Shown: positions 26,921-36,031, counted from the stretch's first letter. The stretch: DNA of 64,000 nt from Halothermothrix sp. (GCA_016841825.1 JAENYK010000002.1:186001-250000), one strand, 5' to 3'. Numbers and translations: made by a program. The notes: generated by a model from the letters alone, not told the origin.

Positions 26921-26949
26921 TTGTAAATCAGGAAGATGTATGATAGAAT
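26921..26949 (+). promoter_or_regulatory. Promoter of ABC-F leader transcript
   Basis: TTGTAA (26921-26926), 17-base spacer, TAGAAT (26944-26949). Transcription would begin near 26956, leaving a 5' leader of about 430 bases before the ABC-F start. Confidence 0.6.
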
Positions 26950-26994
26950 TTTTAATAAAGAAAGTTAATTTTTAAAACGAGAAAGGAGACACCG

Positions 26995-27006
26995 ATGCGC
27001 AAATAA
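26995..27006 (+). CDS. Three-codon leader ORF (Met-Arg-Lys-stop)
   Basis: ATG CGC AAA TAA preceded at 6 bases by AAAGGAG, an SD stronger than many full genes here have. The initiator and stop are so close that a ribosome fills the whole ORF. This is the format of minimal stalling or sensing ORFs ahead of antibiotic-inducible ABC-F genes. Function is inferred from SD quality and position. Confidence 0.6.
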   Translation: MRK

Positions 27007-27206
27007 TGGCTTTTTAAACCTAACTGGATAATTATTATTCATGACTGGTTGGAGTACAACTTGCGTAAGGTTAGTCTATCCTTTTTTAAAACAGAAGTTA
27101 TTTGACGTGCTTGTTAGCACAGTATCTAATGCTACCAAAGCTTATTCATATTCTTCATGAATTTGTGTAAGCTGTGGAAGAGTATTGGCATAGGATGATT
27201 TACCCT

Positions 27207-27242
27207 GCCATAGTTGGTCATACAACCAGCTATGGCTTTTTT
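27207..27242 (+). terminator. Attenuator terminator before ABC-F gene
   Basis: 12-bp stem GCCATAGTTGGT / ACCAGCTATGGC (one G-U), 6-nt loop, six T. It lies 200 bases after the Met-Arg-Lys ORF and 146 before the ABC-F start, with no other gene between. Confidence 0.88.
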
Positions 27243-27306
27243 ATTGTTGAAAATTAGCAGGTTAAAAAATATTAAGGAGTTATCTTAGCAAGGAGGTTTA
27301 CAAACG

Positions 27307-27336
27307 ATGATTAACAGATGGAAGTCTTCATATTAG
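27307..27336 (+). CDS. Second leader mini-ORF, 9 residues
   Basis: Encodes MINRWKSSY, with AAGGAGG 10 bases upstream of the ATG. It lies between the terminator and the ABC-F gene, so it could add a translational layer of control. Its SD is very strong for a chance ORF. Confidence 0.5.
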   Translation: MINRWKSSY

Positions 27337-27387
27337 ATTAAAATTAACAGGGATAAAATTCTAAAATTATATATTTGAGGTGATTTT

Positions 27388-29142
27388 ATGGATATGGTAA
27401 ATTGTCAAAATATCAAAAAATCTTTTGCAGATACAGTAGTTTTAAACAATTTGAATATGCAGATTAAAGAAGGAGAGCGGCTGGGTTTAGTCGGTTCTAA
27501 TGGGTGTGGAAAGAGTACTCTGGCGAATATGCTTTTTGGCAGCATGGATTATGATGATGGGGTAATAACTTATTATCGTTCAGACTTACGGATTGGATAT
27601 CTGCTGCAGTCTAAGGAATATATGTTGAATGAGATAAATCCTTTTGCAGGAACAGAGATTCCAGGTCAAGATAGTTATTCTAACGACTGTTATACAATGA
27701 TCAAAAATCTGGGTCTGGAGGATGTTCAACAGTGGGAGGCTGAGCGATTCTCCGGGTTGAGTGGTGGTGAAAAGACCAGATTAGCTCTAGCCAATATTTG
27801 GGCAAAGAGTCCAGAGTTTTTGATTTTAGATGAACCGACTAATCATCTGGATTTCCAGGGTATTGATTGGTTGATTGGGGAACTTCAATCATATCGGGGA
27901 ACAGTATTGATTATCTCTCATGATAGATATTTTTTGGATCAGGTTGTCACCCGGATAGTAGAGATTGAAGATGGTCAGGCCACCAGCTATCCGGGTAATT
28001 ACACCGCTTATCGGGAAGAGAAAGCAAGACAGTATGAGATTCAACTCCATCAATATGTTGAGCAGAAGAAGAAAGAAGAGAAGATCGAAGGTGAGATCGA
28101 TCGACTGAAGAATTGGTCAGCAAAAGCTCATCGGGAAGCTAAATATACAGAGATTAAGAAAGGTGGAAAGGAATTTTACCGTTCTAAGGCAAAGCGAATG
28201 GATGTTGCAGTTAAGTCGCGAATTAAACGTCTTGAAAGGATGCGTGGAGCAGGGGTATCTAGACCGAAAGAGGAACCCACTGTTAGTTTTTCACTCAAGG
28301 ATGCTAAAAAACATGGTCGAAGGATTCTGGAAGCTGTAGAGATTAAGAAAACTTTTGGAGAGCGGACACTTTTCGCAGACAGTTCATTTTGCATTCAACG
28401 GGGTGAACGGGTAGGGTTGCTGGGGAATAATGGTTGTGGCAAAACTACATTGCTTAAAATTATACTGGGTGAAGTAGATCTAGAGCAAGGTGAGGTCTGG
28501 ATTAGTCCTTCGGCACAGATTGGCTATCTAAGTCAAGATATGCAGGATGTGCAGCCAGAATTAACAGTGCTGGAGAGTCTGGGATTGAGTAAACAGATCT
28601 TTATTGATTCAGCACGCAAAGTTTTGGCAAATCTGGGCATAGATGAGATGAAAATTGAGAAACGGATTGAACAGCTTAGTATGGGGGAACGGGTGCGAAT
28701 ACAGCTGGCAAAACTTATTCTCAATCAGGCAGATTTGCTTATCTTAGATGAGCCAACCAATCATCTGGATTTATATAGTCGAGAAGAGTTGGAAGATTCC
28801 CTGACAACCTATGAAGGTACTATGATAATAGTCTCCCATGATCGTTATATGTTAGAAAAATTATGCACCCATCTGTTAATTTTTGAAGATGCCAGAATCA
28901 GAAAATTAGCGGGTAGTTTTCGGGAATATCAACCAAAACAGATCAAGAAAGAATACTGTGATTTAGAAAGGTATAAAGAAGAATTGCTGATAGTTGAAAA
29001 TCGTCTGATAGGTGTATTGGGTTCGCTTAATCAATACACAGATGGGGACCCTGAATATGCTCAGTTAGATAGTGAATTCCAGCAATTAGCTAAAAGAAAG
29101 CTGGAATTAAAGTCGAAACTGGAACAGTCAAAAATGTGCTGA
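27388..29142 (+). CDS. ABC-F ribosome-protection ATPase (antibiotic-resistance type)
   Basis: 584 residues, two ATPase domains and no membrane segment. Domain 1 has Walker A GSNGCGKST, signature LSGGEK and Walker B FLILDEPTNHLD. Domain 2 has GNNGCGKTT, LSMGER and LLILDEPTNHLD. The interdomain linker (about 200-300) is long, charged and helical (KKKEEKIEGEIDRLKNWSAK), as in target-protection ABC-F proteins (Vga/Lsa/CplR/VmlR group) that dislodge drugs from the peptidyl transferase centre. The attenuated leader supports a resistance role over a housekeeping EttA-like one. The drug spectrum cannot be read from sequence. Confidence 0.88.
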   Translation: MDMVNCQNIKKSFADTVVLNNLNMQIKEGERLGLVGSNGCGKSTLANMLFGSMDYDDGVITYYRSDLRIGYLLQSKEYMLNEINPFAGTEIPGQDSYSNDCYTMIKNLGLEDVQQWEAERFSGLSGGEKTRLALANIWAKSPEFLILDEPTNHLDFQGIDWLIGELQSYRGTVLIISHDRYFLDQVVTRIVEIEDGQATSYPGNYTAYREEKARQYEIQLHQYVEQKKKEEKIEGEIDRLKNWSAKAHREAKYTEIKKGGKEFYRSKAKRMDVAVKSRIKRLERMRGAGVSRPKEEPTVSFSLKDAKKHGRRILEAVEIKKTFGERTLFADSSFCIQRGERVGLLGNNGCGKTTLLKIILGEVDLEQGEVWISPSAQIGYLSQDMQDVQPELTVLESLGLSKQIFIDSARKVLANLGIDEMKIEKRIEQLSMGERVRIQLAKLILNQADLLILDEPTNHLDLYSREELEDSLTTYEGTMIIVSHDRYMLEKLCTHLLIFEDARIRKLAGSFREYQPKQIKKEYCDLERYKEELLIVENRLIGVLGSLNQYTDGDPEYAQLDSEFQQLAKRKLELKSKLEQSKMC

Positions 29143-29159
29143 ACAGATTGAATAGACAT

Positions 29160-29196
29160 ACAGCCAGAAGTTAAGAGACTTCTGGCTGTAATTTTT
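29160..29196 (+). terminator. Terminator of ABC-F gene
   Basis: 12-bp perfect stem ACAGCCAGAAGT / ACTTCTGGCTGT, 6-nt loop, then AATTTTT. Confidence 0.88.
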
Positions 29197-29267
29197 ATAG
29201 TGATTGAAGATTAAAATTCTAAACTTTAAAAATTAACATAAATATGTAGGAGGAGGTGAAGGATGCT

Positions 29268-31526
29268 ATGAACAGGTTATCACATTGGGTTTCAAGTTAC
29301 TCCCGGGTAATTATTGGTATAGTTCTGGTGATTACAGTCGTTTTCGCCTATTTTGCAATAAAGATTGATATAAAAGCCGGAATTAAAGAGATGTTTCCGG
29401 AACAAGATCAGGCGGTTCAAACCTATGATCACGTAGAGGCGCTTTTCGGAGGAATTGTCTATGTGGTGATGATGATTGAAGATGATCAGATCTTAGATCA
29501 ACCCACTCTAACACTGGTTAACGAGCTTAGTTGCCGATTTTCGCAAATTGTCGGTGTAGATGGAGTGACCAGCCTGGCGACGATAAAAAATATTCGCAAT
29601 GATGACTTTGGAATTGAGATTACTAATTTTATGGAGAATGTACCTCAAAATGAAGCAGAAATTCTTCGTTTAAAGGAAGATCTTCAGGCGAGTGATAATT
29701 ATCTGGGTTCTGTGATAAGTGAAGATTTTAAATCAACAGTGATTTTGGTTAAAATTAATACCAGAGATAGTCAGGCAGAGAGTATTCTGGCTGAGATGGA
29801 AGAGATAGCTGGGAGTTATCAGGGAACCGAAAGATATTATATCACAGGGCCAACGGTTTTAGCGTCAATAGCCACCGACTATATAAAGAAGGATTTGACT
29901 AAACTCTTGCCCTTCATAATCGGGATCATTATCCTCATACTCTGGCTCACCTTTAGAAGTTTGCGGGGTGTGGTCTTACCTTTAATTACTGTTTTGATCA
30001 GTGTAATCTGGACAGTAGGTTTACTATCAATGATTGGCAAATCTTTATCGATGATCAGCACTGTTCTACCCGTGTTGTTAGTCAGTGTGGGAAGTGCCTA
30101 TGCCATTCACTTTATCGCCAGATATTATGAAGAACTCAATCATGGGTTTGGAGTAGAACAATCTCTTGACAATACCATTAAGCATGTGGGTGCTGCAGTA
30201 ATCATGGCAGGAGGTACTACTATTGCGGGTTTTTCTTCCCTCATAACTTCACCGCTTCGTATCATTAAAGAGTTTGGTCTGGCTACTGCTTTTGGGGTCG
30301 GAGTAGCTCTAATCGTTGCCATAACTTTTGTTCCGGCAGTGTTATTAAATCTATCCCCACCGAGAAAACTACGATTAACAGAGAACAGTTGGTTGAATAA
30401 GCTTTTTCGTCGGATTTCACAGATGATTTCTAAATATCGTCTGGTGATAATTGGTCTGGCAGTTTTGTTGGCGGTGGCGTCGATAATAATTATGCCACAG
30501 CTTAAACCTGAGACCAATTATATTAGTTATTTTAAGCAGAACTCATCTCCACGGGTGGCTATGGAACAGGTTGATCAGAGGTTTGGTGGTGCCATGTCTT
30601 TAGAATTGGTCATTTATGGAGATATAAAAAATCCTGATCTTTTGAGTAGAATGGAGATCTTTCAGCAAAAGGTTGAGGAACTGGAGAGGGTTAATCAGTG
30701 TATATCAATGGTAGATATATTTAAAGAAGAGAATAAAGCTTTACATAATGGTGATCAGACGATGAAAGTAATTCCGACTACGGAAAATCAGATTGCCCAA
30801 TATCTATTGTTATTGACACTATCTGATGAACAGTTTATCAGAGATTATCTGACCTTTGATTATGGGGCAACCAAAATCCAGATAAAAATAAGCAATGCAT
30901 CCAGTAATCAGTTAAAACAGACAATCGGAGAGGTAAAAATGTTGGTCGATCAGTATTTTGGAGAGAACTATGACATAGAGTTAACGGGAGTTCCTGTATT
31001 AATGAGTGAAATGATGAATCGGGTGGTCACAAGTCAGATTAATAGTTTAATTCTCTCAGTCATCTGCGCCTTTATTCTCACCAGCCTATTTTTAAAATCT
31101 GTAAAATACGGTCTATTCTGCTCACTGCCGATCTGTTTAACTATTTTGTTGAACTTTGGAATAATGGGATGGACCGGGATACCTCTCGATTTTGCTACTT
31201 CAATGATCGCCAGTATAGCTGTGGGAATAGGTGTTGACTATAGTATTCATATCTTCTCCCGTTATCTAGAAGAAAAAGTAGAGCATGAAGATTCTCATCA
31301 GGCTTTGATCACAGCAATCTGCACAGTGGGGCAGGCTAACCTATACAATGCGTTGGCAGTAGTTGCTGGATTTTCAGTAATCCTCTGTTCATCATTTTCT
31401 CCACTGGTGAACTTCGGTGGATTGACAGCTACTACAATGATAGTATCATTTTTCGGAGCTGTACTTATATTGCCAGCTGTAATTATATGGGCTTTACAGA
31501 TTCAACAGAAAAATAAAAACCTATAA
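29268..31526 (+). CDS. RND/MMPL transporter, HAE3-like
   Basis: 752 residues from ATG 29268; AGGAGGTGA lies 8 bases before it, and the GTG at 29256 falls inside that SD. There are two repeats, each with one helix, a large exported loop (GIKEMFPE near 40; TNYISYFKQNSSPRVA near 420) and five more helices, twelve in all. Motifs include GVGVALIVAITFVPAVLLNL and GIGVDYSIHIFSRYLEE with the conserved Asp pair region. The HAE3 type is found in archaea and diverse bacteria and may move lipids or hopanoid-like molecules. It is monocistronic. Confidence 0.88.
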   Translation: MNRLSHWVSSYSRVIIGIVLVITVVFAYFAIKIDIKAGIKEMFPEQDQAVQTYDHVEALFGGIVYVVMMIEDDQILDQPTLTLVNELSCRFSQIVGVDGVTSLATIKNIRNDDFGIEITNFMENVPQNEAEILRLKEDLQASDNYLGSVISEDFKSTVILVKINTRDSQAESILAEMEEIAGSYQGTERYYITGPTVLASIATDYIKKDLTKLLPFIIGIIILILWLTFRSLRGVVLPLITVLISVIWTVGLLSMIGKSLSMISTVLPVLLVSVGSAYAIHFIARYYEELNHGFGVEQSLDNTIKHVGAAVIMAGGTTIAGFSSLITSPLRIIKEFGLATAFGVGVALIVAITFVPAVLLNLSPPRKLRLTENSWLNKLFRRISQMISKYRLVIIGLAVLLAVASIIIMPQLKPETNYISYFKQNSSPRVAMEQVDQRFGGAMSLELVIYGDIKNPDLLSRMEIFQQKVEELERVNQCISMVDIFKEENKALHNGDQTMKVIPTTENQIAQYLLLLTLSDEQFIRDYLTFDYGATKIQIKISNASSNQLKQTIGEVKMLVDQYFGENYDIELTGVPVLMSEMMNRVVTSQINSLILSVICAFILTSLFLKSVKYGLFCSLPICLTILLNFGIMGWTGIPLDFATSMIASIAVGIGVDYSIHIFSRYLEEKVEHEDSHQALITAICTVGQANLYNALAVVAGFSVILCSSFSPLVNFGGLTATTMIVSFFGAVLILPAVIIWALQIQQKNKNL

Positions 31527-31751
31527 TTTTGTAGATAAGAGGATATAGGAAGATTGTTATATTCTTATGTCCTCTTATCCTGGTTATTTATTCTTTTACT
31601 CAAATAAATTGAAGATATTCTATACAGTAGTGGCAGGCATGTTTACAAAAGGAGATCTTTTGTTTACGTTCCTTTGACTTAAAGTTAACCTTGATTATTA
31701 TCAGCTGTAACATAATTAATGTATAATTTGAGTAAGAGAAGAGGTGGTGGG
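31527..31751. promoter_or_regulatory. Intergenic region with palindrome upstream of c-di-GMP gene
   Basis: A weak hairpin AAGAGGA/TCCTCTT follows the RND gene. A 7+7 palindrome ACAAAAG-GAGAT-CTTTTGT (31645-31663), flanked on both sides by GTTTAC, could be a repressor site or a small hairpin. TATAAT occurs near 31722 without a good -35. Confidence 0.35.
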
Positions 31752-34076
31752 ATGAAAACTGAGTTTATTAGATATAGGTTATGGGGACTTGTGAAGAAGT
31801 TATTTGGGCAGAATCAGAGTTCTTTGAGTGGTTTGAGTTCTCTGTTTACTGTAATGCCAGAGATTAAATTCTATCTGAAAAAAGATAAGCAGATAAATTT
31901 CCTATATTTTGATATAAAAAATTTTACCCATATAGAGAACGTATATGGTTGGGAGATATGTTATCGGATTTTGATGGCATTTGCCCAGATGATGCTTGAT
32001 TGGAAAAAAAAATTAGAAGAAACTGGTTCTAAGGTTGAGGTGATTTATGGTGGTGGAGATGATTTTATTTTGCTTGTCTTCTCTACCAGTTATCTGGAGA
32101 CAGAAATTGATCAGTTATGTATATCGATAAAGAATTCTATCATTACCGAATTGAAAAAGACAACATATCCTACCATTGATCTTCATTATAGTTATACTCT
32201 GATTAAATCTGACGGTAATGAGAATATAGAACATCTAATCTATCGGGAGTTAAAGGCCGTCAGCTTAAAGGCTAAAGATCATCAGTATCGGGCACATCTG
32301 GAGAAGAAGAATATTATGCAAGATATTATTGTTAGACATCGGGTGTATCCAGTTTATCAACCAATAATCTCTTTACGAACCGGAGACGTCTTTGGTAGAG
32401 AGGCTTTGACCAGAGGAGAGAAAGATATTGGGATGAATCCTACTCAATTATTTGGACTGGCCCGGGAGACTGGAATGTTGTTGAAGTTCGAACGTTTGGT
32501 CAGAGAGATGGTTATTAAAGGTGGGATGAAGCGTCAACCTGGAGAGAAATTATTTATTAATCTAACCCCGGAGATTGTCAATGAATTAAATTTCCGGCGG
32601 GGTGAAACCCATCGGTTTTTACGGGAATATCAATTTGTTCCCGAAGATATTGTCTTTGAAATTACGGAGAATCATGCAATTAAAGACTTTAAACTGTTTC
32701 GCAAAGTAGTAGAACATTATCGTGCTCAAGGTTATAAGATTGCAGTAGATGATGCTGGTTCGGGATTCTCTACTTTACAGGTTATTGCTGAATTATATCC
32801 GGATTTTATCAAAATTGACATGTCTCTAATCAGGGATCTGGATAAGACTCCCATTAAATTGGCTTTAGTTGAAGCATTGGTAGATTTCTCGAAAAAAACA
32901 GGTGCCCAACTGATCGCAGAGGGAATTGAAACGATTACCGAATTGGAGTGTCTGTTGGAATTAGGTATTGAATATGGACAAGGTTATCTTATTGCCAGAC
33001 CTGGTGATATCGAAACCTGCCCTGAAGGTCGAATTGTTGAGATTGTGAAAAAACGTAGTAAGGTTCGTGAATTGGAAAAGATGATGGGTAATTCTCAACT
33101 CAAAGATATAGTTGAATTTAATCAGGCGATTACTCAGGATATCCTGGTCAAAGATATGGTTGATATGTTTGATGAATTTCCCGGGATACAGGGTGTTGTA
33201 GTGATAGATAAAGCTCAGAAACCGGTAGGTTTAGTGATGAAAGATAGATTATATTATAAGTTAGGATCAGCCTTTGGAGTAGCCCTATTCATGAAGCGTC
33301 CAATCTTTCAACTGATGGACTGTTCGCCACTTATCGTGGATATTTATACTAATCTACACACGGTTGCCAAGATTGCGATGGAGAGGGATTCGAAAAAGCT
33401 GTATGACTATATTATTGTTACTAAAGATGAGAAGTATTATGGGACTATCTCTGTCAGGAGTCTCCTGGAGAAGATTAATCAGATGCAGATAGAACTGGCC
33501 CGGGATGCCAATCCACTTACTGGATTACCGGGTAATAAACAGATTGAGCGGGAGTTGAATTTCCGTCTGAGTCAACAAACTCCTTTTGGAGTGATTTATG
33601 CTGATCTGGATCATTTTAAAGAGGTAAATGATAGTTTTGGGTATGAGATCGGTGATGAGATCCTGTTAATTGTAGCTAATATTTGTAAAAATACTACTAA
33701 TGGATTTGTAGGACATATAGGTGGCGATGATTTTATTCTGATTACTGAGGTAGATTGGTTACATGAGGTTGCGGAGAATATAATCAAATCCTTTGACGAG
33801 AAGATGAAAATATATTTTGCTGAAAAAGGCTTTTTCCCTGAAGGAATTACAGTGAAAAGCCGCAAAGGCAAAAAAATGACTTTGACCGGTGTTTCTATCT
33901 CTCTGGCGTCAGGTATTTATAATGGTACAGAATATTCTAATTGTTATGAGGTCAGCAAAGATTTGGCATTATTGAAGGGGAAAGCTAAGGGGGTTACAGG
34001 TAGCAGCCACTGGCATAGAGATACAAATCTATCTGTAAATACTGAGTGGGGAAGGGAGAAAAAAAGACCAGTTTGA
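31752..34076 (+). CDS. GGDEF-EAL-CBS-GGDEF cyclic-di-GMP protein
   Basis: 774 residues from ATG 31752 (GAGGTGGTGG upstream). Residues about 35-165 form a GGDEF-like domain with GGGDD at the active-site loop. Residues 195-440 form an EAL domain with GREALTRG, FEITENHAI, VDDAGSGFSTL, IKIDMSLI and IAEGIET, so the phosphodiesterase residues appear present. Residues 450-570 resemble a CBS pair. Residues 600-760 are a second GGDEF with GVIYADLDHFKEVND and GGDDF. It is soluble. It could make, degrade or sense c-di-GMP; the CBS pair suggests nucleotide control. Confidence 0.9.
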   Translation: MKTEFIRYRLWGLVKKLFGQNQSSLSGLSSLFTVMPEIKFYLKKDKQINFLYFDIKNFTHIENVYGWEICYRILMAFAQMMLDWKKKLEETGSKVEVIYGGGDDFILLVFSTSYLETEIDQLCISIKNSIITELKKTTYPTIDLHYSYTLIKSDGNENIEHLIYRELKAVSLKAKDHQYRAHLEKKNIMQDIIVRHRVYPVYQPIISLRTGDVFGREALTRGEKDIGMNPTQLFGLARETGMLLKFERLVREMVIKGGMKRQPGEKLFINLTPEIVNELNFRRGETHRFLREYQFVPEDIVFEITENHAIKDFKLFRKVVEHYRAQGYKIAVDDAGSGFSTLQVIAELYPDFIKIDMSLIRDLDKTPIKLALVEALVDFSKKTGAQLIAEGIETITELECLLELGIEYGQGYLIARPGDIETCPEGRIVEIVKKRSKVRELEKMMGNSQLKDIVEFNQAITQDILVKDMVDMFDEFPGIQGVVVIDKAQKPVGLVMKDRLYYKLGSAFGVALFMKRPIFQLMDCSPLIVDIYTNLHTVAKIAMERDSKKLYDYIIVTKDEKYYGTISVRSLLEKINQMQIELARDANPLTGLPGNKQIERELNFRLSQQTPFGVIYADLDHFKEVNDSFGYEIGDEILLIVANICKNTTNGFVGHIGGDDFILITEVDWLHEVAENIIKSFDEKMKIYFAEKGFFPEGITVKSRKGKKMTLTGVSISLASGIYNGTEYSNCYEVSKDLALLKGKAKGVTGSSHWHRDTNLSVNTEWGREKKRPV

Positions 34077-34096
34077 GTTCCAGACTGGTCTTTTTT
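34061..34096 (+). terminator. Terminator of c-di-GMP gene
   Basis: AAAGACCAGT / ACTGGTCTTT with an 11-nt loop and six T. The 5' arm lies inside the last codons. Confidence 0.85.
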
Positions 34097-34183
34097 GATT
34101 CTACTAATACGGATTGGAATAATTTTGGAAGAGGATAAATGATTGCGAAAAAACCGTGAGAAAAACTTTTATTTCCCTTTTTT

Positions 34184-34885
34184 TTAGAAATCGTATTGTA
34201 ATCCCAATCCTAAGCGTAAACCACTCATATCTGTGATATAGTCTTGTTCTCCAGATTCAGAGTTGTCATAAGTACCATCTGTAATGACTATTTTGTATTT
34301 GTCAATATTAACCTTGGCTATACGATAACCACCGGAAGCATTAATGTTTATATTAGAGGTAAGAGGAATAGATATATCCAAACTGGTATAACCGCCAAGT
34401 CCAGAACCTGAAAAGAGGAGGTAATAATCGAGGTTGGGGATATCTTCAAAATTCCAGTCATATTTTTCATTATATAAGTACATTGTCAGACCACCAGTTA
34501 CTTTGATGAATTTGATAGGTTTAATGATGGCCTGTAAAGTTGGGCCATATAAATTAATATTGGCGAATTCATCGTAGTACAGTCCGGTAGTATCCAGTAT
34601 GTTATTTGTAGCATTATTGGCATTAGCAGTATCAAATCCAAAACCTAAAGCGAATTTGTCGTTAAGGTGATACTCTCCAATTGCGTAAAAGCCAAATCCA
34701 GAAGTAAATTCTTCACCTAAATTATCCTGAAAGTTGTCGCTATATATATCCCCTTTAAAAGTGTTATAGGTAAATCCTCCAGAGAATTCTAGATTTTCAA
34801 GACCTCCTGCAAATACCGAGCAGCTCAATATTAACACCAATAATCCAACAAATAGTGTGAAACTAAACTTTTTCAAAAAAATCAC
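34184..34885 (-). CDS. Candidate outer-membrane beta-barrel protein
   Basis: 233 residues with a cleavable signal peptide (hydrophobic core about 8-22, SVFAG cleavage site). The mature part is built of alternating polar and hydrophobic strands rich in Gly, Tyr, Phe and Asn (FSGGFTYNTF, FGFYAIGEYHL, GLRLGLGLQYDF) and ends in Phe. A terminal aromatic residue after an amphipathic strand is the BAM recognition signature of outer-membrane proteins. It resembles OmpW/OmpA-barrel-like 8-strand proteins. AAGGAGTGAT is the SD. It argues that the host is diderm. Confidence 0.75.
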   Translation of the reverse strand: MIFLKKFSFTLFVGLLVLILSCSVFAGGLENLEFSGGFTYNTFKGDIYSDNFQDNLGEEFTSGFGFYAIGEYHLNDKFALGFGFDTANANNATNNILDTTGLYYDEFANINLYGPTLQAIIKPIKFIKVTGGLTMYLYNEKYDWNFEDIPNLDYYLLFSGSGLGGYTSLDISIPLTSNININASGGYRIAKVNIDKYKIVITDGTYDNSESGEQDYITDMSGLRLGLGLQYDF

Positions 34886-34986
34886 TCCTTATTATTTAAA
34901 TATAGACTAATAAGTATTACAATGTAAAACAAAATTCTCCTGCAACAAAATCAAATATATAAATAATTTTTGCAAATTATTCAAAA

Positions 34987-35799
34987 TTAAATATTTATCG
35001 TTTTGAAAGAGCGATAGATCTCCAAATATGCATCAGCCGAGTGGCGCCACTCCCTGGTGTATCCTAAACTGTTACAGATGAAAGTAGTATCCCCGATCTG
35101 TTTTTCTTTACGGTGATGAATATGCCCGAAGATAGCGTATTTGACTCCAGAGTTGAGAACTAACTCTCCATAGTCTTTACTTCCCAAAAATCCATTAAAA
35201 TAATCCCACATTTGGGGATAATATTTAACAGTAAAATCTTCATGGGGTACAACGTGAGTCATAAAAATTATCTTCTTATTCGCATATCTTTGTAAAAGCT
35301 GTTCCAATTTACGATAAAAATAATGATGGATTTCTCTGGTAGGTCGATCCCACTGAACGAAGATTTTATCCATCCAGATACGTTCATTGGACTCCATTCG
35401 GTCAAACTCTTCTAAATCAAATTCCGGACTTCCAAAAGAGTAATCATACCAACCTGCATCTCCAATGACTACCCAATCTTCATTAATCATGTAAGGCTCC
35501 CGGGAGAGATTGCCGGGGAATGCCTGTAATGCATTATAAATATCCCAGGCATTTTTATCCTGATGTTTTACATTCCACAGATCGTGATTGCCGGGGACAA
35601 AGAGGCATTTGACTCCAGTCATATATTCCATTTTTTTGAGAATTTCAAGACTAAACTGATAATCGTTAGCTATATCACCTGCGATTAACATTAGGTCAAC
35701 TTTGTAATTGATGATATTATTACATAGATCAAGAATAAGATTTTTCTCTTTGCGGAAGTTTAAGTCTACATGTAAGTCTGACAAAATTCCTATTTTCAC
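34987..35799 (-). CDS. Calcineurin-like metallophosphoesterase
   Basis: 270 residues from GTG 35799 (AAAGGATGTGATA upstream). Metal-binding motifs run in the expected order: SDLHVD (8-13), GDIAND, GNHDLW, TH near 180 and GHIHHRK near 230. Cytoplasmic. The family includes nucleases, nucleotidases and protein phosphatases, so the substrate is open. The outer-membrane protein gene lies 101 bases downstream on the same strand but has its own promoter-like sequence. Confidence 0.88.
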   Translation of the reverse strand: MKIGILSDLHVDLNFRKEKNLILDLCNNIINYKVDLMLIAGDIANDYQFSLEILKKMEYMTGVKCLFVPGNHDLWNVKHQDKNAWDIYNALQAFPGNLSREPYMINEDWVVIGDAGWYDYSFGSPEFDLEEFDRMESNERIWMDKIFVQWDRPTREIHHYFYRKLEQLLQRYANKKIIFMTHVVPHEDFTVKYYPQMWDYFNGFLGSKDYGELVLNSGVKYAIFGHIHHRKEKQIGDTTFICNSLGYTREWRHSADAYLEIYRSFKTINI

Positions 35800-35968
35800 A
35801 TTATCACATCCTTTTGTTCAACTATCCAGAAATTAAGGCTAAAAGTAAATCTTACCTCATGTGGTTGTTATTTGTTTTTCTATAAATATATTAGACCTGT
35901 ACATAATTATCTCCTCTTAATTCGCTGTCAATATTTATTTTATCGAAAAAATAAAAGGAGAATAGCTC

Positions 35969-35997
35969 TTGACAGATGTTTTAGATAGGAGTACAAT
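35969..35997 (+). promoter_or_regulatory. Strong promoter of DUF134/NifX-like operon
   Basis: Consensus -35 TTGACA (35969-35974), 17-base spacer, -10 TACAAT (35992-35997). The predicted transcription start falls inside the 16-bp palindrome just downstream. Confidence 0.8.
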
Positions 35998-36001
35998 GTA
36001 A

Positions 36002-36017
36002 TTGTGCATATGCACAA
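36002..36017. promoter_or_regulatory. Perfect 16-bp palindromic operator candidate
   Basis: TTGTGCATATGCACAA is identical to its reverse complement and lies between the -10 box and the SD of the DUF134 gene. Its position suggests a repressor site covering the transcription start. The DUF134 protein next door has a helix-turn-helix and is the obvious candidate ligand (inference). Confidence 0.65.
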
Positions 36018-36031
36018 AAAGGAGGTCTAAA

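Larger units (their letters stand above)
27007..27387 (+). promoter_or_regulatory. Structured attenuator leader of the ABC-F gene
   Basis: The leader contains several hairpins: GTGCT/AGCAC near 27098, then AGCTTA with TAAGCT enclosing TTCAT/ATGAA. It then has the terminator at 27207-27242, a mini-ORF at 27307-27336 and the ABC-F SD GAGGTGAT. It is long, non-coding and placed between a promoter and one resistance-type gene, as in transcription-attenuated ABC-F loci such as vmlR. Confidence 0.65.
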
